Source of the DNA: Amphiura filiformis
Lineage: Eukaryota; Echinodermata; Ophiuroidea; Amphilepidida; Amphiuridae
DNA: 64,000 nt
Assembly: GCF_039555335.1 (NCBI RefSeq)
Contig: NC_092628.1
Span: 60,685,547 to 60,749,546, forward strand
Direction of reading: 5' to 3'
In this document: positions 1 to 13,600 of the stretch, in pieces
Layout: each line of letters starts with the position of its first letter
Position numbering within the stretch: the stretch's first letter is position 1
Position numbers and translations under genes: made by a program
The notes under the pieces: generated by a model
Databases searched by the model: none
What the model was told of the DNA's origin: nothing
Seen by the model: only the letters and a program-made list of their open reading frames with translations

Positions 1-827
1 CAAGAGCCAAAAGTGTGCATTTAATATTAAGGCCCCGTATATACCAAGAATAATAAGATAGGTTGCCTTTTTTGGCACATTTTGATTTACAAAACTCAAA
101 TAATTTCAGCCATAATATTTCAGGATCAATGATATTAAACATACGAGCTTTCGACTGATACCAATATCTTCACTTTGATGGATAAAAGGTGTTCATGCAT
201 GATCATGCATGTGGGGGATGATGTTGTGGATCGAACCATCCTCCTTAAGTCAGCAGGCCTAATTATTAAGAATCGGACAATGTCCTTGAAGTTTCGTCAA
301 CATCGTGCTAGGATCAAAGAACAAATTCACACAACTCAGTCTGTTGTCTGTCGTCATATTAGCCACCGCACTTCCGAATAGTTCTAGTCTTTCCCCTATG
401 GTAACAAAAATAAATCAAATCAAACATCAGTGAAAGAATGATGAGAATATGATGAAGTAATCAAAGATATAATGAAGGATTAATCAAATAATAATTAAAA
501 CCAAAGTTAAGGCCGTGGTTGAAAATAAGCAGGAACAAGGGCCAGTTTTGTCCATGCTCAACCTATGTATTTTCAGCTCTGTTTCAAAGCATTATCTTCT
601 TGAAGATATTCGTTCAAAGATCAAAATCAGAGGCGTTCCGACAGGTGGCTGGGGCAAGTCTTTTGAGCCAATTTTAGCGTTAAAATTGTCCATTTTCATA
701 TTTGTCCCGGTAAAGTCATTTTACATGTTTTAGTACCGGATCAGCCGGACGATTGTAGAGACCCCCCTGGTTCGTCCCGGTACGCCCCTGCCCAAAATAA
801 TAACCATTGGTTGGAATTCCGAAAGGT

Positions 828-985
828 GGTTTAAACCTAGGTTTAGCTAAACCCAGGTTTAAACCTAAGTTGCGTTTCCCGTAGCTGGTTTAAGTTAAAC
901 CTGGGTCTAAAGCTGAGTACTAAAGTCGCAAAAGCCGGGTCTAACTTAAACCTGGCAGGGGGTAGGTTTAAGTCCAGGTTTAAGT
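828..985. repeat. Inverted-repeat cluster built on GGTTTAAACC
   Basis: The palindrome GGTTTAAACC at 828-837 is followed by repeated forms of TTTAAACC/GGTTTAA in both orientations up to about 985, including AGGTTTAGCTAAACC and TTAAACCTGG copies. It looks like a degenerate miniature inverted-repeat element. The exact ends are unclear. Confidence 0.45.
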
Positions 986-1310
986 GCATTTGTCTGCATG
1001 CCAACCACTGAAGCCTGCTTGTTACGGAAGCGGACCACTGCAATTCGTGGTATTTGCAACTGGAAAAATGTGCTACAGAACCAATTTTTGGAAGTCATAA
1101 TAAAAGGATTATGTTCCATAATGAATAGAGAAGAGTTGTGACAATTGTAACCAGAGTTTGAAAGCGGAGGTGATCGGCCAAGCTTGTACACTGCTGCAAT
1201 CATGGGCATGATCAGTGTTAGATGGTCAGAGACGAGAATGAAACTGTGTAGGCTAGGCACTATAATGAACTAGGCATAAACATTTAAATAAAGGTGGGCC
1301 TAGCTTATAC

Positions 1311-1345
1311 CAGAGAAGATGAGAAGATTCTTCTCATCTTCTCTG
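1311..1345. repeat. Perfect 35-nt hairpin flanked by direct repeats
   Basis: Two 17-base arms beginning CAGAGAAGATGAG are perfectly complementary around a single central T. The direct repeat GCTTATAC occurs at 1303-1310 and again at 1345-1352, the second copy overlapping the last base of the hairpin. That arrangement looks like a target duplication or a template-switch scar. Confidence 0.7.
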
Positions 1346-1567
1346 CTTATACTTAGTAAGAATGTCAAGTGTACAAAATTAACCGTATAATAACTCTTAG
1401 ATCTGGTCATTTTAAGAGGATCCAATAAACACCAATACTAATGGTTAGGCCTACCCGGGTGGATACCAGTCACTTCGGTACAGCCGCATAACAAGTATAT
1501 ATAAAATAGGCCTATAACAACGTTTTCCTGTATTTTCATTTTCATAATCTGCTCTACTATAGCCTAC

Positions 1568-1642
1568 CTGTTGGTTGATGGTCTCGGAATGGCCCGGTCA
1601 TCCGTGTCCAGTGCCGCCAAGTGAAAACCAATTTCGGAGGTC
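1568..1642 (-). CDS. Exon 4, pathogen-related-like gene
   Basis: Acceptor GAATTCAG, donor ACAG|GTAGGC, 75 nt, phase 1 in and phase 1 out. It encodes GPPKLVFTWRHWTRMTGPF and a few more residues. The PP.L.F.WRHW...GPF pattern is what follows the exon 3 block in this family, and this short exon was recognised from it. Confidence 0.75.
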
Positions 1643-4600
1643 CTGAATTCAGATCAAAGAGATAATACATAAACAATATTTCTATTTAAGTGAGTGTCAA
1701 TTTTGATCGATGAATATAGGTTTGATTATTGTTTCTTTCTGGACATAGAATAATAATAATTATAATAATAATAATAATAAACGCTATTCATATTAAACAG
1801 AATGATAAATTGCCAACATTGGTTTTCATTGCAAGTGAACCCAAACTTAACAACAACCAAAAATAATAAAATACAAATAACAAATTCCTACAATCCTAAG
1901 GACCAATATTTTGATCACAGCAACATTATGGACCACATAATCTAGGAGGTAATATCACAATTTTACATACTGACACAATAGTAACATACCGTTTATAACT
2001 TCCAGTACTTCCCAACCAAATCCTTCAGTAAAAGCTCCAGAGAAAAGTTGATCCGATGATGCATTGGTCTCTTTGTCAGCATCATACAATGGAGTATTAG
2101 AGAGAAATACGTTGTAGGAGCCACGAGCTAGGATTTCTTGTACATCAAAGTATCGCCCTCCATTAACATTCATCTTAAAATCAGGTGTTATTGTGTGAAA
2201 ATCCTGTATAAAATGAAGCATAACGCTCATTCTACAAAATCCGGTGCCAATAGCCTATTTTCCATTCTTTGGTCCATAAAAACTTTGTCGAGCATTTAGG
2301 GCATCAAATATGTTGTTTTTCTGGTAGAACTCAACGAGATATACACGGACATATATAGTTTTCCATACTTTGAATGCTTTCTTCAGCCTGATTAACCCTC
2401 GCAAAGGCTCAAAAATCGCTAAAAATGCGTTTCCACTGCTCAAGTGTCACATCTAACCATGAATATTTTCTTTGAATAAATGCGATTTCTTTACATATTT
2501 GTTGTTTTTTAATTAGATAACCCACCATCATATTGTTTATCAACATTACTTTTTAGTGATTAAAACGTCTTTGTGTAATTCTAAAATAAATTGCACTTTC
2601 CACCAAAACGCTGTGAGCTACGTTACCCCTTTTTTAACACACGTTATTGGAAAGAAGTAAAACAGAGGTATCAGTGTAATTTGCGGTTTTTGAAAGGAAA
2701 CACTCATAGGTTTTTTAAAATCACAGTAAAAATCGTGATGCTGTAGCATTTTTGGCATAGAAATGTTGTAAACATTGAAATTTCGACCGACCATGTTAAG
2801 ATTGGTGAGCTACGTTACCAGGATTCTATAGTATGCACTTGTATTACATGTACTTCCTAATAATATGTGAAAGCTGCCAGTGGTCAAACACCATTTATAT
2901 TAGAATTAACCGACATAACCTTCTAACGTTCGCAAATCACATTAAAACATTAAAACCAGTGAACTACGTTACTGTGAGCTACGTTACACACTCCTTTACG
3001 CATCTTCAAAACTTCTATGAAATGGTGTATTCTATTTTACATTTCACTCAAGTGATCTTTAGTTTGCTTTTTATAACCTTGGATTGAGTAAAACCAGCCC
3101 TTTTTGTAGTCGGTAACGTAGCTCACATTACATTGAGTTATAGTGTTAAAAAACATCATGACTTCCTGAAAGAAAAATATGCAAGTGGTGTTGGCAATTT
3201 TTTACATTTGAAAGTAGTGATACATTTACTCTTAAAAAACACAAAAAGCAGGTCTTTTTGAACAACTTTATTTTTTTCTATTTTTTTAGTGGATTGGCAC
3301 CGGATTTTGTAGAATGAGCGATAAGTTGGTAAAGTAGTTCATCAATATATCTACTGCTGGTATCAGGGCCATAGTTTATTAATAACATTAATCTACTGAT
3401 ATCAGGTAGTATATTAATGTGGTTATCTACTCCTGATATCAGATAGTTCATCAGTAACATTAATCTACTACTGACAAACTGACATCGGGTAGTTTATCAA
3501 TAACATTAATTTACTGCTGATATCAGGTAATTCGTCAATAATATTAAACTACTGCTGATATCATATGTATGTTAATGCTGTTATCTACTGCTGATATCAG
3601 ATACTTCATCAATGATGTTATCTACTACTGATATCAGGTGGTTCATCTATAACATAACATTAATCTACTGCTGATATCAGTTAGTTCATCAATGATGTTA
3701 TCAACTGCTGAGATCAGGTAGTTCATCAATGACACTAATCAACTGCTTATATCAGGTAGTTCATCAATGATGTTATCAACTGCAGGTATCAGGTAGTTTA
3801 TCAATGATGCTATCTACTGCTGGTATCAGGTAGTTCATCAATAACATTATTATTATCTACTGCTGGTATCAGGTAGTATATCAACAACATTAATTTACTG
3901 CTAATACCAGGCACTTCATAAATAACATTATGTTTACAGCTGAGCAACGCATAACGATATGAATTGTAATCTCCTCACAGGATTGTTCTACAGGCTCTTT
4001 TTGGAATACACTCAAGGTCTTTGGATTGCTTAATTGAAATACTAGAATGCCACACTGCTGGCGTACTCAAGAATCGGTCTAACATAACCACTGTAAACGA
4101 CACTCATCTCTTCACTATCAAAGCCAAACCTCTTGAGGGACCTTAGCATAAACAACCTATTGTTGGCTTTTTTAAGCATGTTATTAAACTGGGTGTCCCA
4201 CTTCAGGTTGTCCTGAAGATAAATATCAGGTAGTTCATCAATTCATCAATGATGCTATCTACTGCTGGTATCAGGTAGCTCATCAATGATGCTATCTACT
4301 GCTGATATCAGGTAGTTCATCAATAATGTTATCTACTGCTGATATCAGGTAGTTCATTAATGATGCTATCTACTACTGATATCAGGTAGTTCATCAATGA
4401 TGCTATCTACTGCTGAAATCAGGTAGTTCATCAATGATGCTATCTACTGCTGATATCAGGTAGTTCATCAACAACATTAATCTACTGCTTATATCAGGTA
4501 TTTCATCAATGACATTAATATATCTACTGCTGATATCAGGTAGTTCATCAATGATGTTATCTGCTGCTGGTATCAGGTAGTTCATCAATGGTGCTATCTA

Positions 4601-7600
4601 CTGCTGATATCAGGTAGTTCATCAATGATGCTATCTCCTGCTGATATCGGGTAGTTCATAAATGATGCTATCTACTGCTGATATCAGGTAGTTCGTCAAT
4701 GATGCTATCTACTGCTGATATCAGGTACGTCATCAATAACATTAATATATCTACTGCTGATATCAGGTAGTTCATCAATGACACTAATCTACTGCTGATA
4801 GCAGGTAGTTCATCAATGATATTATCTACTGCTGGTATTAGGTATTTCATCAATGATGTTAGCTACTGCTGATATTAGATACTTCATCAATTATGTTATC
4901 TACTACTGATATCAGGTGGTTCATCTATAACATTAATCTACTGCTGATATCAGGTAGTTCATCAATGATGTTATCAACTGCTGGTATTAGGTAGTTCATC
5001 AATGATGTTATCAACTGCTGGTATTAGGTAGTTCATCAATGATGTTACCAACTGCTGGTACTAGGTAGTTCATCAATGATGCTATCTACTGCTTATATCA
5101 GGTATTTCATCAATGACATTAATATATCTACTGCTGATATCAGGTAGTTCATCAATGATGTTATCTGCTGCTGGTATCAGGTAGTTCATCAATGGTGCTA
5201 TCTACTGCTGATATCAGGTAGTTCATCAATGATGCTATCTCCTGCTGATATCGGGTAGTTCATAAATGATGCTATCTACTGCTGATATCAGGTAGTTAGT
5301 CAATGATGCTATCTACTGCTGATATCAGGTACGTCATCAATAACATTAATATATCTACTGCTGATATCAGGTAGTTCATCAATGACACTAATCTACTGCT
5401 GATAGCAGGTAGTTCATCAATGATATTATCTACTGCTGGTATTAGGTATTTCATCAATGATGTTAGCTACTGCTGATATTAGATACTTCATCAATTATGT
5501 TATCTACTACTGATATCAGGTGGTTCATCTATAACATTAATCTACTGCTGATATCAGGTAGTTCATCAATTATGTTATCAACTGCTGGTATCAGGTAGTT
5601 CATCAATGATGTTACCAACTGCTGGGATTAGGTAGTTCATCAATGATGTTACCAACTGCTGGTATTAGGTAGTTCATCAATGATGTTATCAACTGCTGGT
5701 ATTAGGTAGTTCATCAATAATGCTATCAACTGCTGGTATTAGGTAGATCATCAATGATGTTACCAACTGCTGGTATTAGGTAGTTCATCAATAATGCTAT
5801 CTACTGCTGATATCAGGTAGTATATTAATTTTGTTATCTACTGCTGATATCACGTAGTTCATCAATATATCTACTGCTGATATCAGGCAGTTCATTAATG
5901 ATGCTATCTACTGCTGATATCAGGCAGTTCATTAATGATGCTATCTACCACTGTAAACGACACTCAGCTCTTCACTATCAAAGCCAAACCTCTTGAGGGA
6001 CCTTAGCATAAACAACCTATTGTTGGCTTTTTTAAGCATGTTATTAACTTGGGTGTCCCACTTCAGGTTGTCCTGAAGATAAATATCAGGTAGTTCATCA
6101 ATGATGCTATCTACTGCTGATATCAGGTAGCTCATCAATGATGCTATCTACTGCTGATATCAGGTAGTTCATCAATAATGCTATCTACTGCTGATATCAG
6201 GTAGTTCATTAATGATGCTATCTACTACTGATATCAGGTAGGTCATCAATGAAGTTATCTACTGCTGGTATCAGGTAGTTCATCAACAACATTAATCTAC
6301 TGCTGATATCAGGTAGTTCATCAATGATGCTATCTACTGCTGATATCAGGTAGTTCATCAATGATGCTATCTCCTGCTGATATCGGGTAGTTCGTAAATG
6401 ATGCTATCTACTGCTGATATCAGGTAGTTCATCAACAACATTAATCTACTGCTTATATCAGGTACTTCATCAATAACATTAATATATCTACTGCTGATAT
6501 CAGGTAGTTCAACAATGATGTTATCTACTGCTGATATCAGGTAGTTCATCAATGATGCTATCTACTGCTGATATCAGGTAGTTCATCAATGATGCTATCT
6601 ACTGCTGATATCAGGTAGTTCATCAATGACATTAATATATCTACTGCTAGTATCAGGTGATTCATTAATGATGTTATCTACTGCTGATATCAGGTAGTTT
6701 ATCAATGATGATATCTACTGCTGATATCAGGTAGTTCATCAATGATGCTATCTACTGCTGATATCAGGTAGCTCATCAATGATGCTATCTACTGCTGATA
6801 TCAGGTAGTTCATCAATGACATTAATATATCTACTGCTAGTATCAGGTGATTCATTAATGATGTTATCTACTGCTGATATCAGGTAGTTCAACAATGATG
6901 TTATCTACTGCTGATATCAGGTAGTTCATCAATGATGCTATCTACTGCTGATATCAGGTAGTTCATCAATGACATTAATATATCTACTGCTAGTATCAGG
7001 TGATTCATTAATGATGTTATCTACTGCTGATATCAGGTAGTTTATCAATGATGATATCTACTGCTGATATCAGGTAGTTCATCAATGATGCTATCTACTG
7101 CTGATATCAGGTAGCTCATCAATGATGCTATCTACTGCTGATATCAGGTAGTTCATTAATGATGCTATCTACTGCTGATATCAGGTAGGTCATCAATGAA
7201 ATTATCTACTGCTGGTACCAGGTAGTTCATCAACAACATTAATCTACTGCTTATATCAGGTACTTCATCAATAACATTAATATATCTACTGCTGATATCA
7301 GGTAGTTCAACAATGATGTTATCTGCTGCTGGTATCAGGTAGTTCATCAATGATGCTATCTACTGCTGATATCAGGTAGTTCATCAATGATGCTATCTAC
7401 TGCTGATATCAGGTAGTTCATCAATGATGCTATCTCCTGCTGATATCGGGTAGTTAGTAAATGATGCTATCTACTGCTGATATCAGGTAGTTCATCAACA
7501 ACATTAATCTACTGCTTATATCAGGTACTTCATCAATAACATAAATATATCTACTGCTGATATCAGGTAGTTCAACAATGATGTTATCTACTGCTGATAT

Positions 7601-10600
7601 CAGGTAGTTCATCAATGATGCTATCTACTGCTGATATCAGGTAGTTCATCAATGATGCTATCTACTGCTGATATCAGGTAGTTCATCAATAACATTAATA
7701 TATCTACTGCTAGTATCAGGTGATTCATTAATGATGTTATCTACTGCTGATATCAGGTAGTTTATCAATGATGCTATCTACTGCTGATATTAGGTAGTTC
7801 ATCAATGATGCTATCTACTGCTGATATCAGGTAGTTCATCAATAATGCTATCTACTGCTGATATCAGGTAGTTCATTAATGATGCTATCTACTACTGATA
7901 TCAGGTAGGTCATCAATGAAGTTATCTACTGCTGGTATCAGGTAGTTCATCAACAACATTAATCTACTGCTGATATCAGGTAGTTTATCAATGATGATAT
8001 CTACTGCTGATATCAGGTAGTTCATCAATGATGCTATCTACTGCTGATATCAGATAGTTCATCAATGATGCTATTTACTGCTTATATCAGGTAGTTCATC
8101 AATGATGCTATCTACTGCTGATATCAGGTAGTTCATTAATGATGCTATCTACTGCTGATATCAGGTAGTTCATTAATGATGCTATCTACTGCTGATATCA
8201 GGTAGTTCATCAATGATGCTATCTACTGCTGATATCAGGTAGTTCATCAATCATCAATGATGCTATCTACTGCTGATATCAGGTAGTTCATCAATAACAT
8301 TAATATATCTACTGCTAGTATCAGGTGGTTCATTAATGATGTTATCTACTGCTGATATCAGGTAGTTCATCAGTGATGCTATCTACTGCTGATATCAGGT
8401 AGTTCATCAATGATGCTATCTACTGCTGATATCAGATAGTTCATCAATGATGCTATTTACTGCTTATATTAGGTAGTTCATCAATGATGCTATCTACTGC
8501 TGATATCAGGTAGTTCATTAATGATGCTATCTACTGCTGATATCAGGTAGTTCATCAATGATGCTATCTACTGCTGATATCAGGTAGTTCATCAATGATG
8601 CTATCTACTGCTGATATCAGGTAGTTCATCAATGATGCTATCTACTGCTTATATCAGGTAGTTCATCAATGATGCTATCTACTGCTGATATCAGGTAGTT
8701 CATCAATGATGCTATCTACTGCTGATATCAGGTAGTTCATTAATGATGCTATCTACTGCTGATATCAGGTAGTTCATCAATGATACTATCTACTGCTGAT
8801 ATCAGGTAGTTCATCAATAACATTAGACTATGCCATATTCGAATTTTGATAAATAAAAAATATGTTATTATTAATCATGATGAACACATCCTGTTGGACT
8901 CAAAATTATACTGATGTATAAATTAACAGTAAAATGGTCATAAAGAGTTTATATAATTAGTAACAGAAAAAGTAAAATATACGTAGGCCTCATTGAATAC
9001 AACATATCAGTACTGAATAATTCTGATTTTGGAATCTACCAGTTTATTGATCGCATAAACAACCTATTGTTGGCTTTTTTAAGCATGTTATTAAACTGGG
9101 TGTCCCACTTCAGGTTGTCCTGAAGATAAATATCAGGTAGTTCATCAATTCATCAATGATGCTATCTACTGCTGGTATCAGGTAGCTCATCAATGATGCT
9201 ATCTACTGCTGATATCAGGTAGTTCATTAATGATGCTATCTACTGCTGATATCAGGTAGTTCATCAACAACATTAATCTACTGCTTATATCAGGTATTTC
9301 ATCAATGACATTAATATATCTACTGCTGATATCAGGTAGTTCATCAATGATGTTATCTGCTGCTGGTATCAGGTAGTTCATCAATGGTGCTATCTACTGC
9401 TGATATCAGGTAGTTCATCAATGATGCTATCTCCTGCTGATATCGGGTAGTTCATAAATGATGCTATCTACTGCTGATATCAGGTAGTTCGTCAATGATG
9501 CTATCTACTGCTGATATCAGGTACGTCATCAATAACATTAATATATCTACTGCTGATATCAGGTAGTTCATCAATGACACTAATCTACTGCTGATAGCAG
9601 GTAGTTCATCAATGATATTATCTACTGCTGGTATTAGGTATTTCATCAATGATGTTATCTACTGCTGATATTAGATACTTCATCAATTATGTTATCTACT
9701 ACTGATATCAGGTGGATCATCTATAACATTAATCTACTGCTGATATCAGGTAGTTCATCAATTATGTTATCAACTGCTGGTATTAGATAGTTCATCAATG
9801 ATGTTATCAACTGCTGGTATCAGGTAGTTCATCAATGATGTTATCAACTGCTGGTATTAGGTAGTTCATCAATGATGTTATCAACTGCTGGTATTAGGTA
9901 GTTCATCAATGATGTTATCAACTGCTGGTATTAGGTAGTTCATCAATGATGTTACCAACTGCTGGTATTAGGTAGTTCATCAATAATGCTATCTACTGCT
10001 GATATCAGGTAGTATATTAATTTTGTTATCTACTGCTGATATCACGTAGTTCATCAATATATCTACTGCTGATATCAGGCAGTTCATTAATGATGCTATC
10101 TACTGCTGATATCAGGCAGTTCATTAATGATGCTATCTACCACTGTAAACGACACTCAGCTCTTCACTATCAAAGCCAAACCTCTTGAGGGACCTTAGCA
10201 TAAACAACCTATTGTCTCGAGACATCAGGAAAACACAACACCAAAGCAATGATTAGACTCCGCATTGCCCTCCCGATCATGAGGACCATTTATTAAGCTA
10301 TTTATGACCATTCAACAATTTTATATTCATATACATAAATATAATTGAGATAAATAATGATAAATAATGATATATTTCATAATATAATAATAATATAATA
10401 ATCATAGCACTTTCATAGCAGTTAAGACATAATATAAATAGTTATTTATCTTCCAATAAATATTATTAATAACACAATACAAGAATTATTGGAAAAATGT
10501 GTACAACAAGCCAACCATATAGGCTGGACATGCAAGAATTGACTTCTGTATCACATTTAACCAAATTTCATCTTAAGCAAATACAGATACCTCTTTGGAT

Positions 10601-13600
10601 CAAACAGAGGATTGAATTGGAAAACAATATTTATAACGCAATTATTAAATAAACAGAAATCTCCAAAAGAAGAAACAATGCCAACTCTATCAATGAATTA
10701 TATCTTTAAATCCCTATATAAGCTGGTAATTATTGAAAAGTGAGCCAAAATTTACTATAAAATAATATTAATAAATGAAATAATCCACTGACAAAAACAA
10801 TCAAGCCAAAAAGATACTTCAAATAAGCATAAATTACTCTTACATAAAGCGTAGTAGAAAGTGGAGACAATCTACTGATGAGATTCTTCAGGATTTGAAG
10901 AAACTCCAGACAAAGCAGCATAGTAGAAAGTGGAGACAATCTACTGACGAGATTCCTCAGGATTTGAAGAAACTCCAGACAACGCAGCGTAGTAGAAAGT
11001 GGAGACAATCTACTGACGAGATTCCTCAGGATTTGAAGAAACTCCAGACAAAGCAGCATAGTAGAAAGTGGAGACAATCTACTGACGAGATTCTTCAGGA
11101 TTTGAAGAAACTCCATACAAAGCATTTATTAAGCCAGCACAAAGCGTAGTAGAAAGTGGAAACAATCTACAGACGAGATTCTTCAGGATTTGAAGAACTC
11201 CATACAAAGCATTCATTAAGCCAGCACAAAGCGTAGTAGAAAGTGGAGACAATCTACAGACGAGATTCTTCAGGATTTGAAGAACTCCATACAAAGCATT
11301 CATTAAGCCAGCACAAAGCGTAGTAGAAAGTGGAGACAATCTACAGACGAGATTCTTCAGGATTTGAAGAACTCCATACAAAGCATTCATTAAGCCAGCA
11401 CAAAGCGTAGTAGAAAGTGGAGACAATCTACAGACGAGATTCTTCAGGATTTGAAGAACTCCATACAAAGCATTCATTAAGCCAGCACAAAGCGTAGTAG
11501 AAAGTGGAGACAATCTACAGACGAGATTCTTCAGGATTTGAAGAACTCCATACAAAGCATTCATTAAGCCAGCACAAAGCGTAGTAGAAAGTGGAGACAA
11601 TCTACAGACGAGATTCTTCAGGATTTGAAGAACTCCATACAAAGCATTCATTAAGCCAGCACAAAGCGTAGTAGAAAGTGGAGACAATCTACAGACGAGA
11701 TTCCTCAGGATTTGAAGAAACTCCAGACAAAGCATTCATTAAGCCAGCACAAAGCTTAGTAGAAAGTGGAGACAATCTACTGACGAGATTCCTCAGGATT
11801 TGAAGAAACTCCAGACAAAGCAGCATAGTAGAAAGTGGAGACAATCTACTGACGAGATTCCTCAGGATTTGAAGAAACTCCCAACAACGCAGCGTAGTAG
11901 AAAGTGGAGACAATCTACTGACGAGATTCCTCAGGATTTGAAGAAACTCCAGACAAAGCAGCATAGTAGAAAGTGGAGACAATCTACTGACGAGATTCCT
12001 CAGGATTTGAAGAAACTCCAGACAACGCAGCGTAGTAGAAAGTGGAGACAATCTACTGACGAGATTCTTCAGGATTTGAAGAAACTCCAGACAAAGCGGA
12101 GAGTAGCATAATTTGACATACTTTTATTGAAGCATCTTTGACAAATGAGATAACTGATTTACCCTTCCAGCTGCTGGGAGGGTGGGTGGGATTTTTTGGT
12201 CCAGCATGATCGGAGGAGCAAATGCAAGTGACTTACTAAGAAAGGTGTGAACACAACAAAAGAAATGGAATTAAAGCAGAGACCTGATTGGCTGCACCCC
12301 ACTAAAGTGCCATATGAATGGCCAAGAATCTGGGATTGTTGCTATAACAACACAACAACCTACATCATTCCAATACCATGACCCAAATCAATAGCATAAA
12401 CTTTCAAGAGGACTTGATATGGCTCAAGTGGAACTGATAGGATAATTGTCCAGACTTGGCTGCACATGAATGCCCAAGTTTCCCTGATGCTGAGACAATC
12501 TGGTTTTTAAAAGATTTTCAACTTTGAAAAACGTCATTGTTGGCTTTTTTAAGCATGTTATTAACTTGGGTGTCCCACTTCAGGTTGTCCTGAAGATAAA
12601 TATCAGGTAGTTCATCAATGATGCTATCTACTGCTGATATCAGGTAGCTCATCAATGATGCTATCTACTGCTGATATCAGGTAGTTCATCAATAATGCTA
12701 TCTACTGCTGATATCAGGTAGTTCATTAATGATGCTATCTACTACTGATATCAGGTAGGTCATCAATGAAGTTATCTACTGCTGGTATCAGGTAGTTCAT
12801 CAACAACATTAATCTACTGCTGATATCAGGTAGTTCATCAATGATGCTATCTACTGCTGATATCAGGTAGTTCATCAATGATGCTATCTCCTGCTGATGT
12901 CGGGTAGTTCGTAAATGATGCCATCTACTGCTGATATCAGGTAGTTCATCAACAACATTAATCTACTGCTTATATCAGGTACTTCATCAATAACATTAAT
13001 ATATCTACTGCTGATATCAGGTAGTTCAACAATGATGTTATCTACTGCTGATATCAGGTAGTTCATCAATGATGCTATCTACTGCTGATATCAGGTAATT
13101 CATCAATGATGCTATCTACTGCTGATATCAGGTAGTTCATCAATGACATTAATATATCTACTGCTAGTATCAGTATCAGGTGATTCATTAATGATGTTAT
13201 CTACTGCTGATATCAGGTAGTTTATCAATGATGATATCTACTGCTGATATCAGGTAGTTCATCAATGATGCTATCTACTGCTGATATCAGGTAGCTCATC
13301 AATGATGCTATCTACTGCTGATATCAGGTAGTTCATCAATAATGCTATCTACTGCTGATATCAGGTAGTTCATTAATGATGCTATCTACTGCTGATATCA
13401 GGTAGGTCATCAATGAAGTTATCTACTGCTGGTACCAGGTAGTTCGTCAACAACATTAATCTACTGCTTATATCAGGTACTTCATCAATAACATTAATAT
13501 ATCTACTGCTGATATCAGGTAGTTCAACAATGATGTTATCTGCTGCTGGTATCAGGTAGTTCATCAATGATGCTATCTACTGCTGATATCAGGTAGTTCA

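Larger units (their letters stand above)
1..1567. other. Left flank; no further exon recognised
   Basis: This stretch follows the last recognisable exon of the minus-strand pathogen-related-like gene. That exon ends in phase 1 with a good donor, so at least one more exon must lie here or beyond the left edge. I read both strands and saw no coding block matching the family's C-terminal part. What I do see is a palindromic TTTAAACC-rich repeat near 828-985 and a small perfect hairpin at 1311-1345. Confidence 0.5.

Noticed and set aside
11079..12111. Open frames of 103-218 codons (LSPLSTTLCAG... and RKWRQSTDEI...)
   Set aside because: Products of the 69/87-bp minisatellite; both strands are open at once and the peptides are perfectly periodic.
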